A DNA stretch of 64,000 nucleotides, from NCBI RefSeq assembly GCF_017357385.1, contig NZ_CP071632.1:3539501-3603500 (forward strand), read 5' to 3'. The translations under genes and the position numbers were made by a program. The notes below the pieces were generated by a model. It was not told the origin of the DNA and made no database searches. It was given only the letters and a program-made list of their open reading frames with translations. Shown here one piece after another: positions 52,439-60,928 of this stretch (its first letter is position 1; each line of letters starts with the position of its first letter). Origin of the DNA: Rhizobium sp. NZLR1 (GTDB lineage: Bacteria; Pseudomonadota; Alphaproteobacteria; Rhizobiales; Rhizobiaceae).

Positions 52439-53377
52439 ATGGCGAACAAAAAGATGGACAGATTCGATGCCATGCGGGTGCTTTGCCGCGTCGTGGAACG
52501 CCGCAGCTTCACGCTTGCCGCCGAAGACACCGGCCTGCCGCGCTCGACCGTCACCGATGCGGTGAAGCAGCTCGAGGCCCGCCTCGGCGTGCGCCTGCTC
52601 CAGCGCACCACACGCCATGTCAGCCCAACGCTCGACGGCGAAGCGTATTACCAGCGCTGCCTGTCGATCCTTGCCGATATCGAAGATGCCGAAGGCGGCT
52701 TTGCCGGCGCCAAGCCGAAGGGTCTGCTGCGCGTCGATGTGCATGGCACACTCGCCCGCCATTTCGTGCTGCCGAGCCTGCCGTCTTTTCTCCAGACCTA
52801 TCCTGAGATCGAATTTTACATGAGCGAAGGCGACCGGCTGGTCGATCTGGTGCGCGAGGGCATCGACTGCGTGCTGCGCGTTGGCACGCCTGGGGATAGC
52901 GACATGATCGCCCGGCGCGTTGCCATGCTGGATGAGATCACGCTCGCCTCACCTGGCTATGTCGCCACCCATGGCCTGCCGCAGCATCCAGACGGGCTTG
53001 CCGGCCACCGCATGGTCGGCTTCCGCTCCAGCAGTACAGGCAGCCTGTTACCGCTCGAATTCATCGTCGACAGCGCGGTGCGTCACATCACCATTCCCGC
53101 TACCGTCGCCGTCAACGCCGCCGAAAGCTACATTTCAGCGGCGAGGATGGGCCTCGGCATGATCCAGATCCCACGCTATCACGCCGAAAAAGACTTGGCC
53201 GAAGGAACGCTTATTCATGTCCTCAAGGATTTTCCGCTGACCCCGACACCGGTTTCCCTGCTCTATCCGCGCAACCGCCAGCTTACGCCGCGCGTGCGCG
53301 TCTTCATCGACTGGCTGGTGAAGGTCTTCGCACGACAAAATTCGGAAAACGCGTTTATTACAGCACCGCGCGTCTGA
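52439..53377 (+). CDS. LysR-family transcriptional regulator (divergent to SDR gene)
   Basis: 312 residues. HTH: FDAMRVLCRVVERRSFTLAA then LPRSTVTDAVKQLEARLGVR. Ligand domain: GLLRVDVHGTLARHFVLPSL. The first codon is ATG at 52439; an internal Met6 (MDRFDAMRV) is a common family start and also possible. The last codons (A-P-R-V-stop) lie inside a dispersed palindromic repeat, so the C-terminus may have been changed by repeat insertion. It probably regulates the divergent SDR gene; no clear T-N11-A dyad is seen in the 104-base gap. Confidence 0.9.
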   Translation: MANKKMDRFDAMRVLCRVVERRSFTLAAEDTGLPRSTVTDAVKQLEARLGVRLLQRTTRHVSPTLDGEAYYQRCLSILADIEDAEGGFAGAKPKGLLRVDVHGTLARHFVLPSLPSFLQTYPEIEFYMSEGDRLVDLVREGIDCVLRVGTPGDSDMIARRVAMLDEITLASPGYVATHGLPQHPDGLAGHRMVGFRSSSTGSLLPLEFIVDSAVRHITIPATVAVNAAESYISAARMGLGMIQIPRYHAEKDLAEGTLIHVLKDFPLTPTPVSLLYPRNRQLTPRVRVFIDWLVKVFARQNSENAFITAPRV

Positions 53378-53399
53378 AAAGACGCGCAAAGGATGCTGT
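53360..53399. repeat. Palindromic repeat overlapping the lysR 3' end
   Basis: Outer arms ACAGCA (53360-53365) and TGCTGT (53394-53399); inner arms GCGCGTC (53368-53374) and GACGCGC (53381-53387). The lysR stop lies in the inner loop. Together with the next palindrome this matches a rhizobial intergenic repeat I recall. Confidence 0.7.
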
Positions 53400-53413
53400 A
53401 ACACTCTGAATCG

Positions 53414-53457
53414 CTGCATAATTCCCTAAATCGATTCCGATTTAGGGAATTATGCAG
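53414..53457. repeat. 20-bp perfect palindrome
   Basis: A perfect 20-base stem with a 4-base loop ATTC: arms at 53414-53433 and 53438-53457, starting CTGCATAATTCCCTAAATCG. AT-rich, and unlike the coding neighbours. It may also terminate lysR. Confidence 0.8.
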
Positions 53458-53480
53458 TAAAACGCACCTTGCTAATATGA

Positions 53481-53816
<336 letters not shown>

Positions 53817-53868
53817 TGCCGGTGGCTGAAAGCATGAAGCGGTTTTGGGATGACGGCGGGTGCGATGA

Positions 53869-54486
53869 ATGTTATCTGCGTCGGCCATGACCGATGGTGG
53901 AACGATAACTGGCGCGATCGGCGCTGGCGCGCTCACCGGCGAAAACCTCAGGGCGTTTTTCGAGCGCGACGCGATCACCGTCTCTCGCGACCTGCTCGGC
54001 TGCCATCTCACTGTCGATGGCGTCGGCGGCCGGATCACCGAGACCGAAGCCTATTTCCCCGATGACGAGGCCTCGCACAGTTTCCGCGGCCCGACCAAGC
54101 GGAACGGCGCCATGTACGGCCGCCCCGGCAATGTCTACATTTACCGCATTTACGGCATGTACTGGTGCCTGAACTTCGTTTGCCATCCGGGCTCGGCCGC
54201 GCTCATTCGCGCGCTGGAGCCGGAAACGGGAATCCCTCTGATGATCGAGCGGCGCGGCACCGAGAGGCTGACCGCGCTCTGCAGCGGTCCCGGCAAACTC
54301 TGCCAGGGGCTCGGCATCGATATTCAGATCAACGACCGTCTGCTCGACCGCCCGCCCTATGCGATCGCGCCGTCAGCACCGGTGCCGATCATCTCGGGAA
54401 AACGCATCGGCATCACCAAAAATGCCGAAGCACCGTGGCGCTTCGGCATTCAGGGCTCGCGTTATCTCAGCAAACCTTTCCGCTGA
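53869..54486 (+). CDS. mpg: 3-methyladenine DNA glycosylase (AAG/Mpg family)
   Basis: Base-excision repair enzyme that removes alkylated purines. 205 residues. Motifs: FFERDAITVSRDLLGCHLTV, catalytic Glu in ITETEAYFPDDEASHSFRG, MYGRPGNVYIYRIYGMYWC and SGPGKLCQGLGI. Start could be 53869 or Met7 at 53887. Its stop touches the stop of the convergent emrB-like gene with no base between. Confidence 0.92.
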   Translation: MLSASAMTDGGTITGAIGAGALTGENLRAFFERDAITVSRDLLGCHLTVDGVGGRITETEAYFPDDEASHSFRGPTKRNGAMYGRPGNVYIYRIYGMYWCLNFVCHPGSAALIRALEPETGIPLMIERRGTERLTALCSGPGKLCQGLGIDIQINDRLLDRPPYAIAPSAPVPIISGKRIGITKNAEAPWRFGIQGSRYLSKPFR

Positions 54487-56028
54487 TTATTCCATGACCG
54501 CACTATGGTCGACGGCGGGCGCTGCTTTCGGCTTGCGCAGCAGCAGCACCAGCGGAATGACCGCGAGCGACATCACCATCAGCAGCTTGAAATCGTCCAT
54601 GTAGGCGATGATCGTCGATTGCAGGGTGATGATCTCGTTGAGCGAAGCGCGCCCCGCCGCCGTCAGCGGACTGAGCCCCTGCGCCGCCACGGCATTGAAG
54701 GCGTGGTTGAATGGCGTCACATAGGCCGCGATCGATTCATGATTGCTCTGCGTGTTCTCGACGATCAGCGCCGCGACGATCGAAATGCCGACCGAGGAGC
54801 CGATGTTGCGCGACAGGTTGTAGAGCCCGGTGCCGTCGCCGCGCATATGGGCGGGCAGCGTGGCGAAAGCGATGGTTGTCAGTGGCACGAACAGGAAACC
54901 GAGGCCGGCGCCCTGTATGAAGCCGACCGAGACGATCGTCCATTGCGAGACGTCGGGCGTCCAACCGGTCATGTCGTGCATCGCCCAGGCAGTCAGGCCG
55001 AGGCCGAGCACCAGCAGCCAACGCGTATCGACCTTGCCGATCAGACGCCCGACGATGAACATGCAGAGCATGGTGCCGAGCCCGCGCGGCCCCATGACGA
55101 TGCCGGCGGTGATGACGGGATAGCCCATCAGCGTCTGCAGGTATGGTGTCATCAGCGCCAGCGAGGCGAGATAAGTGATACCGATCACGAAGATGAAGAT
55201 CATGCTGATGGTAAAATTCTGGTCGAGAAACAGCTTCGGATTGACGAAGGATTTCTCCGCCGTCAGCGTATGCACGATCAGCAGATAGAAAGCGGAAGCG
55301 CAGATCAGCGCCTCGAGGATTATCTCGCCGGAGGAGAACCAGTCGAGCTGCTCGCCGCGGTCGAGGAAGAGCTGCAGCGAGGCGATGCCGAGACTCATCA
55401 TCCCGAACCCGAACCAATCCAGTTTGGCGAGGAAATCTCTCTTGGTCTCGGTGACGAAGATGACGATGCCGGCGAAGGCAAGCGCGCCGATCGGAATGTT
55501 GATGTAGAACACCCAGCGCCAGCTGATGTTATCAGTCAGCCAGCCGCCGATGACGGGACCGAGCACCGGCCCGACCATGACCGAGACGCCGAAGAGGGCC
55601 ATGGCCGACCCGCGCTCCTCGACGGTATAGATGTCGAGAAGGATCCCCTGCGAAAGCGGCACCAGCGATGCGCCGAACAGACCCTGCAGCAGGCGGAAGG
55701 CGACGATCTGATTCAGCGATTGCGCCAGGCCGCATAGGATCGAGGCGGCCACGAAGCCGGCGATAGCGACGAGCAGCACGCGCTTGCGGCCGAACTTGGC
55801 GGCAAGGAAGCCTGACGGCGGCGTCATGATCGCCGCCGCGACGATGTAAGAGGTCAGGACCCAGTTGATCTGGTCGGCAGAAGCCGACACGCTGCCCTGA
55901 ATATAGGGCAGCGCCACGTTGGCGATCGTCGTGTCCAGCGCCTGCATGATGACGGCGAGGATGACGCAGGCCGTGATTGCGCCGCGATTGGCAACCGGGG
56001 TCGCCGGGGAAGCGGAAGCGTTACTCAT
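54487..56028 (-). CDS. emrB: DHA2-family drug exporter (EmrB/QacA type)
   Basis: Proton-driven exporter of the major facilitator superfamily with 14 helices, 513 residues. Motifs: VILAVIMQALDTTIANVALP (helix 1), GFLAAKFGRKRVLLVAIAGF, and GPVLGPVIGGWLTDNISWRW (motif C), typical of EmrB. Works with EmrA, whose gene overlaps its start by 8 bases. Start at 56028 (MSNASASP). R. etli RmrB is a known homolog of this type. Confidence 0.93.
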   Translation of the reverse strand: MSNASASPATPVANRGAITACVILAVIMQALDTTIANVALPYIQGSVSASADQINWVLTSYIVAAAIMTPPSGFLAAKFGRKRVLLVAIAGFVAASILCGLAQSLNQIVAFRLLQGLFGASLVPLSQGILLDIYTVEERGSAMALFGVSVMVGPVLGPVIGGWLTDNISWRWVFYINIPIGALAFAGIVIFVTETKRDFLAKLDWFGFGMMSLGIASLQLFLDRGEQLDWFSSGEIILEALICASAFYLLIVHTLTAEKSFVNPKLFLDQNFTISMIFIFVIGITYLASLALMTPYLQTLMGYPVITAGIVMGPRGLGTMLCMFIVGRLIGKVDTRWLLVLGLGLTAWAMHDMTGWTPDVSQWTIVSVGFIQGAGLGFLFVPLTTIAFATLPAHMRGDGTGLYNLSRNIGSSVGISIVAALIVENTQSNHESIAAYVTPFNHAFNAVAAQGLSPLTAAGRASLNEIITLQSTIIAYMDDFKLLMVMSLAVIPLVLLLRKPKAAPAVDHSAVME

Positions 56029-57244
56029 GATCCTTGCCCTGAGGCCGACCCAGAAGCTTGTTGACGAAATCGGGCAGGCCGCGGGCATGACCGGTCTCGA
56101 CATCGACCACCGTGCTCATGCCGACGCGAAGCGGCGGCTTGCCTTCGGTGTCTTCGATGCTGACGCGCATCGGAATGCGCTGGACGACCTTCACCCAGTT
56201 GCCCGTGGTGTTCTGCGCCGGCAGCAGCGAGAAGCTGGAGCCTGAGGCCGGGCTAATGCTCTCGACCTTGCCCTTCCACGTCACGCCAGGATAGGTGTCG
56301 ACGTAGATCTCGGCCGTCTGGCCTGGCTTGACGTAGGTAAGCTCGGTTTCCTTCGGGCTGGCGGCGATCCACAGATGATCGGTGGCAACGAGCGAGAAGG
56401 CCTGCTGCGAAGCCTGCAGGTAGGAGCCGACCTGCAGCGCGTTGACATTGGTGACGATGCCGTCGAACGGCGCCTTGACGACGCTGTGGTCGAGTTCGCG
56501 CTGGGCATTGTCGACATTCGACTTTGCCTGCAGGTAGAGCGGGTTCAGCTCGATCGGCTGATCGGCCGAACCGCCGAGCTGGGCAAGCGTGGTTGCGGCT
56601 TCCGCCTTGGCGACGGTCACCTTCTGCTCGGCAGCCTCGAGATTATGCTTGGCTTCGTCATAGGCCGATTGCGTCGCGCTGCCGTTGTTGACCAGGTTCT
56701 GCTGCCGGTCGAATTGATCCTGGTAATAAGGCAGATCGGCTTGCGCCTGGGTAATCTCGGCCAGCGACTGCTGGTAGCTCGCCTTGAGATTCATGATCTG
56801 GTTGCGCTGCACGCCGAGCTGCGCCTTGGCGCCGTCGAGCGCGATCTTGAAGGAATCGGCTCTGAGGCTGAAGAGCACCTGCCCCGCCTTGACCGCCTCG
56901 TTCTCGTGCACTTTGATCTGCTCGACGATACCCGAGACATCGGTGGTAAGCCCGACCATGTCGGCCTGGAGATAAGCGTTGTCGGTCGACATCACCTGGC
57001 CGCCATTGACGTAATAATAACCGCCGACAACGAGTGCCACCGGCAGCAGGGCGAACAGGATCGGCCGAGTGAGACTGCGCCGGCGGCGGACCTTGATGCC
57101 GCCGGGCGCAGCCACGGCGGCAGCCGGCGCTGAATTGGATGAAGGCGCTTCGGCTACCGTTTCCTGCTGTTTCGTTTGGTTGTCTTCGACAGATGTCTTG
57201 GTATTGGCGTCAGCAACGACGCGGAGGGGGGATTGATCAGCCAT
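56021..57244 (-). CDS. emrA: EmrA-type membrane-fusion protein
   Basis: 407 residues. One N-terminal helix (PILFALLPVALVVGGYYYVN) then the periplasmic part: MSTDNAYLQADMVGLTTDVS, a coiled-coil hairpin (LEAAEQKVTVAKAEAATTLA) and VKAPFDGIVTNVNALQVGSY. These match EmrA, which bridges EmrB to an outer-membrane channel. Start at 57244 (MADQSPLRVV) overlaps the MarR gene by 8 bases. Middle gene of marR-emrA-emrB. Confidence 0.93.
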   Translation of the reverse strand: MADQSPLRVVADANTKTSVEDNQTKQQETVAEAPSSNSAPAAAVAAPGGIKVRRRRSLTRPILFALLPVALVVGGYYYVNGGQVMSTDNAYLQADMVGLTTDVSGIVEQIKVHENEAVKAGQVLFSLRADSFKIALDGAKAQLGVQRNQIMNLKASYQQSLAEITQAQADLPYYQDQFDRQQNLVNNGSATQSAYDEAKHNLEAAEQKVTVAKAEAATTLAQLGGSADQPIELNPLYLQAKSNVDNAQRELDHSVVKAPFDGIVTNVNALQVGSYLQASQQAFSLVATDHLWIAASPKETELTYVKPGQTAEIYVDTYPGVTWKGKVESISPASGSSFSLLPAQNTTGNWVKVVQRIPMRVSIEDTEGKPPLRVGMSTVVDVETGHARGLPDFVNKLLGRPQGKDHE

Positions 57245-57701
57245 CGTTCGTCTCGTTCTCGTCAACCGGGGTCCGGCATGCCTGAACCAGGTTCGTCTTC
57301 ATTACGGATAGGGTGTGGAAAAGCTGCTCGCGCTGCTCGGCTGAAACGCTTTGCAGCGCTTCCGCGCGGGTGGTGTCGCCAATCTCGCGCATTTCGGCGA
57401 GCAGCGGATGCGCCTCTTCGCGCATGTAGAGCAACCAGATGCGCCGGTCGGTCGGGTGCTGACGGCGCTCGATCAACCCGCGTTCGGCGAGTTTGTCGAG
57501 GATGCGCACCAGCGTAATTGGCTCGACCTCGAGGATTTCGGCAAGCCCGCTTTGATGGATGCCTTCATTGTTCGAGAGATAGGCAAGCGTCTGCCATTGC
57601 GATCGGGTCAGCCCAAGGCACTTCGCACGCTGCTCGAACCGCTTGCGCAGCAGCCGCGCGACGTCGTGGAGAAGGAAACCGAGGGTAGGAGTGGCGTTCA
57701 T
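57237..57701 (-). CDS. MarR-family repressor of the emrAB operon
   Basis: 154 residues. Winged HTH core: LTRSQWQTLAYLSNNEGIHQ, LAEILEVEPITLVRILDKLA and GLIERRQHPTDRRIWLLYMR, all conserved in MarR/EmrR. It presumably represses its own operon until a drug-like ligand binds. A perfect dyad at 57721-57738 starts 20 bases upstream of the ATG. EmrR is the closest named relative by context. Confidence 0.93.
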   Translation of the reverse strand: MNATPTLGFLLHDVARLLRKRFEQRAKCLGLTRSQWQTLAYLSNNEGIHQSGLAEILEVEPITLVRILDKLAERGLIERRQHPTDRRIWLLYMREEAHPLLAEMREIGDTTRAEALQSVSAEQREQLFHTLSVMKTNLVQACRTPVDENETNDG

Positions 57702-57720
57702 GAAAACCTGTGACTGTTAT

Positions 57721-57738
57721 TTATAAGCATACTTATAA
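57721..57738 (-). promoter_or_regulatory. Probable MarR operator
   Basis: Perfect inverted repeat TTATAAG-CATA-CTTATAA, 20 bases before the marR start, in an AT-rich stretch that also supplies TATAAT-like -10 hexamers. Position and symmetry are typical of an autoregulatory MarR site. Confidence 0.75.
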
Positions 57739-57944
57739 TATGGGTAGATATATTGAGCTTGTGCGCTGCACAAGGGTATGGAAGACAGATTCGGCCGCCG
57801 CGGTGAAAATGCCGCAGCCGGCCGAGCCTATCCTGGGTTCCCCTCTATCGCCCTTTCGAGACGCCAGACGGTAGCCGCGGCCCGGCTCCGCCCTAGTTCC
57901 GAGACAGGAGCAGCCTCCGTCGGAGGCGCGCATTGGGGAGCTCG

Positions 57945-59489
57945 ATGGCGTTCTTCGAAAGCATGTTGACGCTGCTGCTGGTGGCAATCGTCTTTCTGCA
58001 ATTCTCCAGGAAGTTCAAAATTCCATATCCGACCATGCTGGCGATCGCCGGCGTCATTGTCGCCGCCGTGCCCTGGGCGCCCGAGGTCGCGATCGATCCC
58101 GAACTTGCACTTGCGCTGCTGGTGGCACCCGTGCTCTTCGACGCCGCCTATGATCTGCCGCCGAGAACGTTGCGACGAAACTGGCTGCCGCTCTTCTCGC
58201 TCGCCGCCATCGCCGTGATCCTAACGGCCGCCGCGGTCGCCACCGTCAGCGTGACGATGGCCGGCCTGCCGCTTGCCGCTGCCGTCGCACTCGGCGCCAT
58301 CGTCGCGCCGCCGGATGCCGCGGCGGCGACCGCCATGCTCGACCGTTTCACCCTCCCGCGCCAAACCTATGTGATCCTGAAGGGCGAAAGCCTGCTCAAC
58401 GACGCCGTCGCGCTGCTGATCTTCAGCGCCGCGGTTGCCGCGGCGGCGAGCCCCACCTTCTTCGCCGGCGTTCTGGCGCAACTGGCGCTCGCCGTGCCTG
58501 GCGGCCTCATCCTCGGTTACCTCATGGGCCGCCTGTACATGATCGTCGGTCTGAGGCTGGCCGGCACGCTTGGCGGCACCTTGCTCGAATTCGTCGCCAC
58601 CTTTGGCACGTGGATCATCGCCGAGCGGCTGCACCTTTCGGCCATTCTGGCGATCGTCGTCTATGCCATGGTGATCGCCCGATATATGCCCGAGCGGCAG
58701 ACCGCCCGCCACCGCATTCATTCGTATTCGGTCTGGGAAGCAGCAGTTTTCCTGCTCAACGTGCTCGCCTTCCTGCTGATGGGCCTGCAGGTCCGGCAGA
58801 TCGTTCTCGACCTCGATCCCGGTCGCCTGAGTTTCGCCATCACCTTAGCCGCCGCGGTCTTCATCACCGTTATCGTCGTCCGCCTGGCCTGGGTACTCTT
58901 CTATAATCGCGTGGTGAACTTTCTCGCCGCGCGCGGACACACGACACAAGCGGCTCCGACATTCGCGACCAGCCTGCTTGCCGGCTGGTGCGGCATGCGC
59001 GGTCTCGTCACGCTGGCGACAGCACTTGCTCTGCCAATCGACTTTCCGGATCGCGATATCATCCTGCTCAGCGCGCTGGCCGTCGTTCTCGGCACGCTCA
59101 TCATCCAAGGCCTGACGCTCGGACCGCTGATCCGTTTCCTGAAATTCGACCCCGACACCTCGCTGGACCGCGACCTCGTCAGAGCTCGCGTCGCGTTGAT
59201 CGATGCAGCGCTTGCCGAGCTTGCCGACGACGAGGATAAATCCGCGCGCATCCTGCGCGAGGTCTATACCTCCGAACGCGAGATCGCCGCCGACGGAAAA
59301 CACCCACGCGAGGTCAGCAAGTTGGACAAGCAGCGCCGCAACGTCATCGCCGCCAAACGCCGCAGACTGGCGGCGATGCGTCGTGCCGACGAGATCGACG
59401 ACGATGTTTTTCACATGCTGGAACAGGAGCTCGATTGGGCCGAACTCGCCGTCCTGCCGCCCGGCCGCGACGAGATCGTCGAGAGCTGA
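57945..59489 (+). CDS. CPA1-family cation/proton antiporter (NhaP-like)
   Basis: 514 residues with about 12 helices then a cytoplasmic tail of about 110 residues. Motifs: LVAPVLFDAAYDLPPRTLRR, GAIVAPPDAAAATAMLDRFT and the ion-site SLLNDAVALLIFSAAVAAA. Family members exchange Na+ or K+ for protons. ATG at 57945 follows GGGGAG by 4 bases; a TTG four codons earlier is unlikely. The tail is charged and helical (DDDVFHMLEQELDWAELAVL). Divergent from marR. Confidence 0.9.
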   Translation: MAFFESMLTLLLVAIVFLQFSRKFKIPYPTMLAIAGVIVAAVPWAPEVAIDPELALALLVAPVLFDAAYDLPPRTLRRNWLPLFSLAAIAVILTAAAVATVSVTMAGLPLAAAVALGAIVAPPDAAAATAMLDRFTLPRQTYVILKGESLLNDAVALLIFSAAVAAAASPTFFAGVLAQLALAVPGGLILGYLMGRLYMIVGLRLAGTLGGTLLEFVATFGTWIIAERLHLSAILAIVVYAMVIARYMPERQTARHRIHSYSVWEAAVFLLNVLAFLLMGLQVRQIVLDLDPGRLSFAITLAAAVFITVIVVRLAWVLFYNRVVNFLAARGHTTQAAPTFATSLLAGWCGMRGLVTLATALALPIDFPDRDIILLSALAVVLGTLIIQGLTLGPLIRFLKFDPDTSLDRDLVRARVALIDAALAELADDEDKSARILREVYTSEREIAADGKHPREVSKLDKQRRNVIAAKRRRLAAMRRADEIDDDVFHMLEQELDWAELAVLPPGRDEIVES

Positions 59490-59749
59490 CGCCATCCATG
59501 ACGTTTTGATGGATTTCGAAACCGCAGCCAATTGGCATTTGCTATTTTTCGCCGCTGCCGTTTATATCCGGTTCCATAGGTTACGATTTTTCCGATTTGC
59601 ATTGTATGCCGGCCTTCCCTCCCATGGATTGAACGCCGGGGGAAATCACGAGGGCCGAGGCCTTCGTTCAAAGCAGCAAGACGTGAATAGCATCACCTAA
59701 TCTTAGGTTCGGCGGCAGTCTATCAGCCGTCGCGATTGGAGGGACCGGT
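59490..59749 (+). promoter_or_regulatory. Intergenic region upstream of the second RND system
   Basis: 260 bases with an AT-rich middle (about 59530-59610) that probably holds the promoter of the adaptor gene. No dyad operator or regulator gene is seen next to it. Confidence 0.3.
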
Positions 59750-60928
59750 ATGAGTTACGTGCTTCGACGGATATTGATGCTCGGCTGCATCACCACGTTC
59801 ATGCCTCTGGCGGCGATGGCGCAGGGCGCACCGTCTGCCCCTCCTCCGGTCACCGTCGCCAAGCCGGTCGTTCGTGATGTCATCGACAGTGACGAATTCA
59901 TCGGCCGCTTCGAGCCGGTCGACGAAGTCTCCGTTCGCTCGCGCGTTGGTGGATACCTGCAGGAAATCCATTTCCAGGACGGTGCATTGGTCAAGCAGGG
60001 CGACCTGCTCTTCGTCATCGACCAGAGGCCCTTCGTCACCGCGCTCAGCCAGGCAAAGGCGACGCTCGAAGCGTCGCAATCGGCTCTGGTCTTTGCCGAT
60101 GCGCAGTATAAGCGCGCGCAATCGCTTGCCGCGAGCGGCAGCCAGTCGGCGCAGACACTGGATGATCGCCGCCGCGAATTCGATTCGGCCGAGGCCAATG
60201 TCCGCGGCGCGCAGGCCGCAGCCGATCGCGCTTCTCTCGACATGGAATATACCGAAATCAAGGCGCCGCTCAGCGGCCGCATCGACCGCCGACTGATCTC
60301 GGCCGGCAACCTTGTGCAGACCGACCAGACCGTCCTAACGACCATCGTTTCGCTCGACCCGATCGATTTCTATTTCGACGTCGATGAGCGCCGCCTGCTG
60401 AATTTCGCCGACACGGCGCGCAAAGTGGGCAAGGAACTCCAGTTGGGCGGTGGCGGGCTGGATGTATCCGTCACGATCTCGGATCCCTCTGCCAAACCAT
60501 TTAAGGGAAAGCTCGATTTCGCTGAGAACCGGGTCGACAATCAGAGCGGCACCATTCGTCTCCGCGCCCGCTTTCCCAACCCCGATCTCGTCCTTCAGCC
60601 CGGCCTATTCGGCCGCATTCAGGTTGAAGCCTCCAACACCTACCAGGCCATTCTCGTCCCCGACGAGGCAATCGGTTCGGATCAGAATGAGCGTGTCGTT
60701 TATGTCGTCGCAACGGACGGCACGGTTTCGACCAAGCCGGTGCGAGCCGGACCGCGGCTTTACGGTTACCGCGTGATACGCGAGGGCCTCGACGGCACCG
60801 AGACGATCATCGTCAACGGCCTGATGCGCGCCCGACCGGGTTCAAAGATCACGCCTCAGATGACCGAATTGCCGCAGGAGCGGCAGGATACTGCGCCCGA
60901 AACTGCCGGCGCGGAGAACGGACAATGA
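59750..60928 (+). CDS. RND efflux periplasmic adaptor, second system
   Basis: 392 residues with a signal peptide ending near PLAAMAQG (18-25). Lipoyl/hairpin motifs: VSVRSRVGGYLQEIHFQDGA, LVKQGDLLFVIDQRPF, DMEYTEIKAPLSGRIDRRLI, then VNGLMRARPGSKITPQM. Preceded by GGAGGG. Its stop overlaps the pump ATG by 4 bases (ATGA). Similar in kind to the first adaptor but not a close copy. Confidence 0.93.
   Translation: MSYVLRRILMLGCITTFMPLAAMAQGAPSAPPPVTVAKPVVRDVIDSDEFIGRFEPVDEVSVRSRVGGYLQEIHFQDGALVKQGDLLFVIDQRPFVTALSQAKATLEASQSALVFADAQYKRAQSLAASGSQSAQTLDDRRREFDSAEANVRGAQAAADRASLDMEYTEIKAPLSGRIDRRLISAGNLVQTDQTVLTTIVSLDPIDFYFDVDERRLLNFADTARKVGKELQLGGGGLDVSVTISDPSAKPFKGKLDFAENRVDNQSGTIRLRARFPNPDLVLQPGLFGRIQVEASNTYQAILVPDEAIGSDQNERVVYVVATDGTVSTKPVRAGPRLYGYRVIREGLDGTETIIVNGLMRARPGSKITPQMTELPQERQDTAPETAGAENGQ

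Noticed and set aside
53832..53857. Degenerate sixth copy of the dispersed repeat (AGCATGAAGCGGTTTTGGGA)
   Set aside because: Shares only short words with the other copies and lacks the paired arm.
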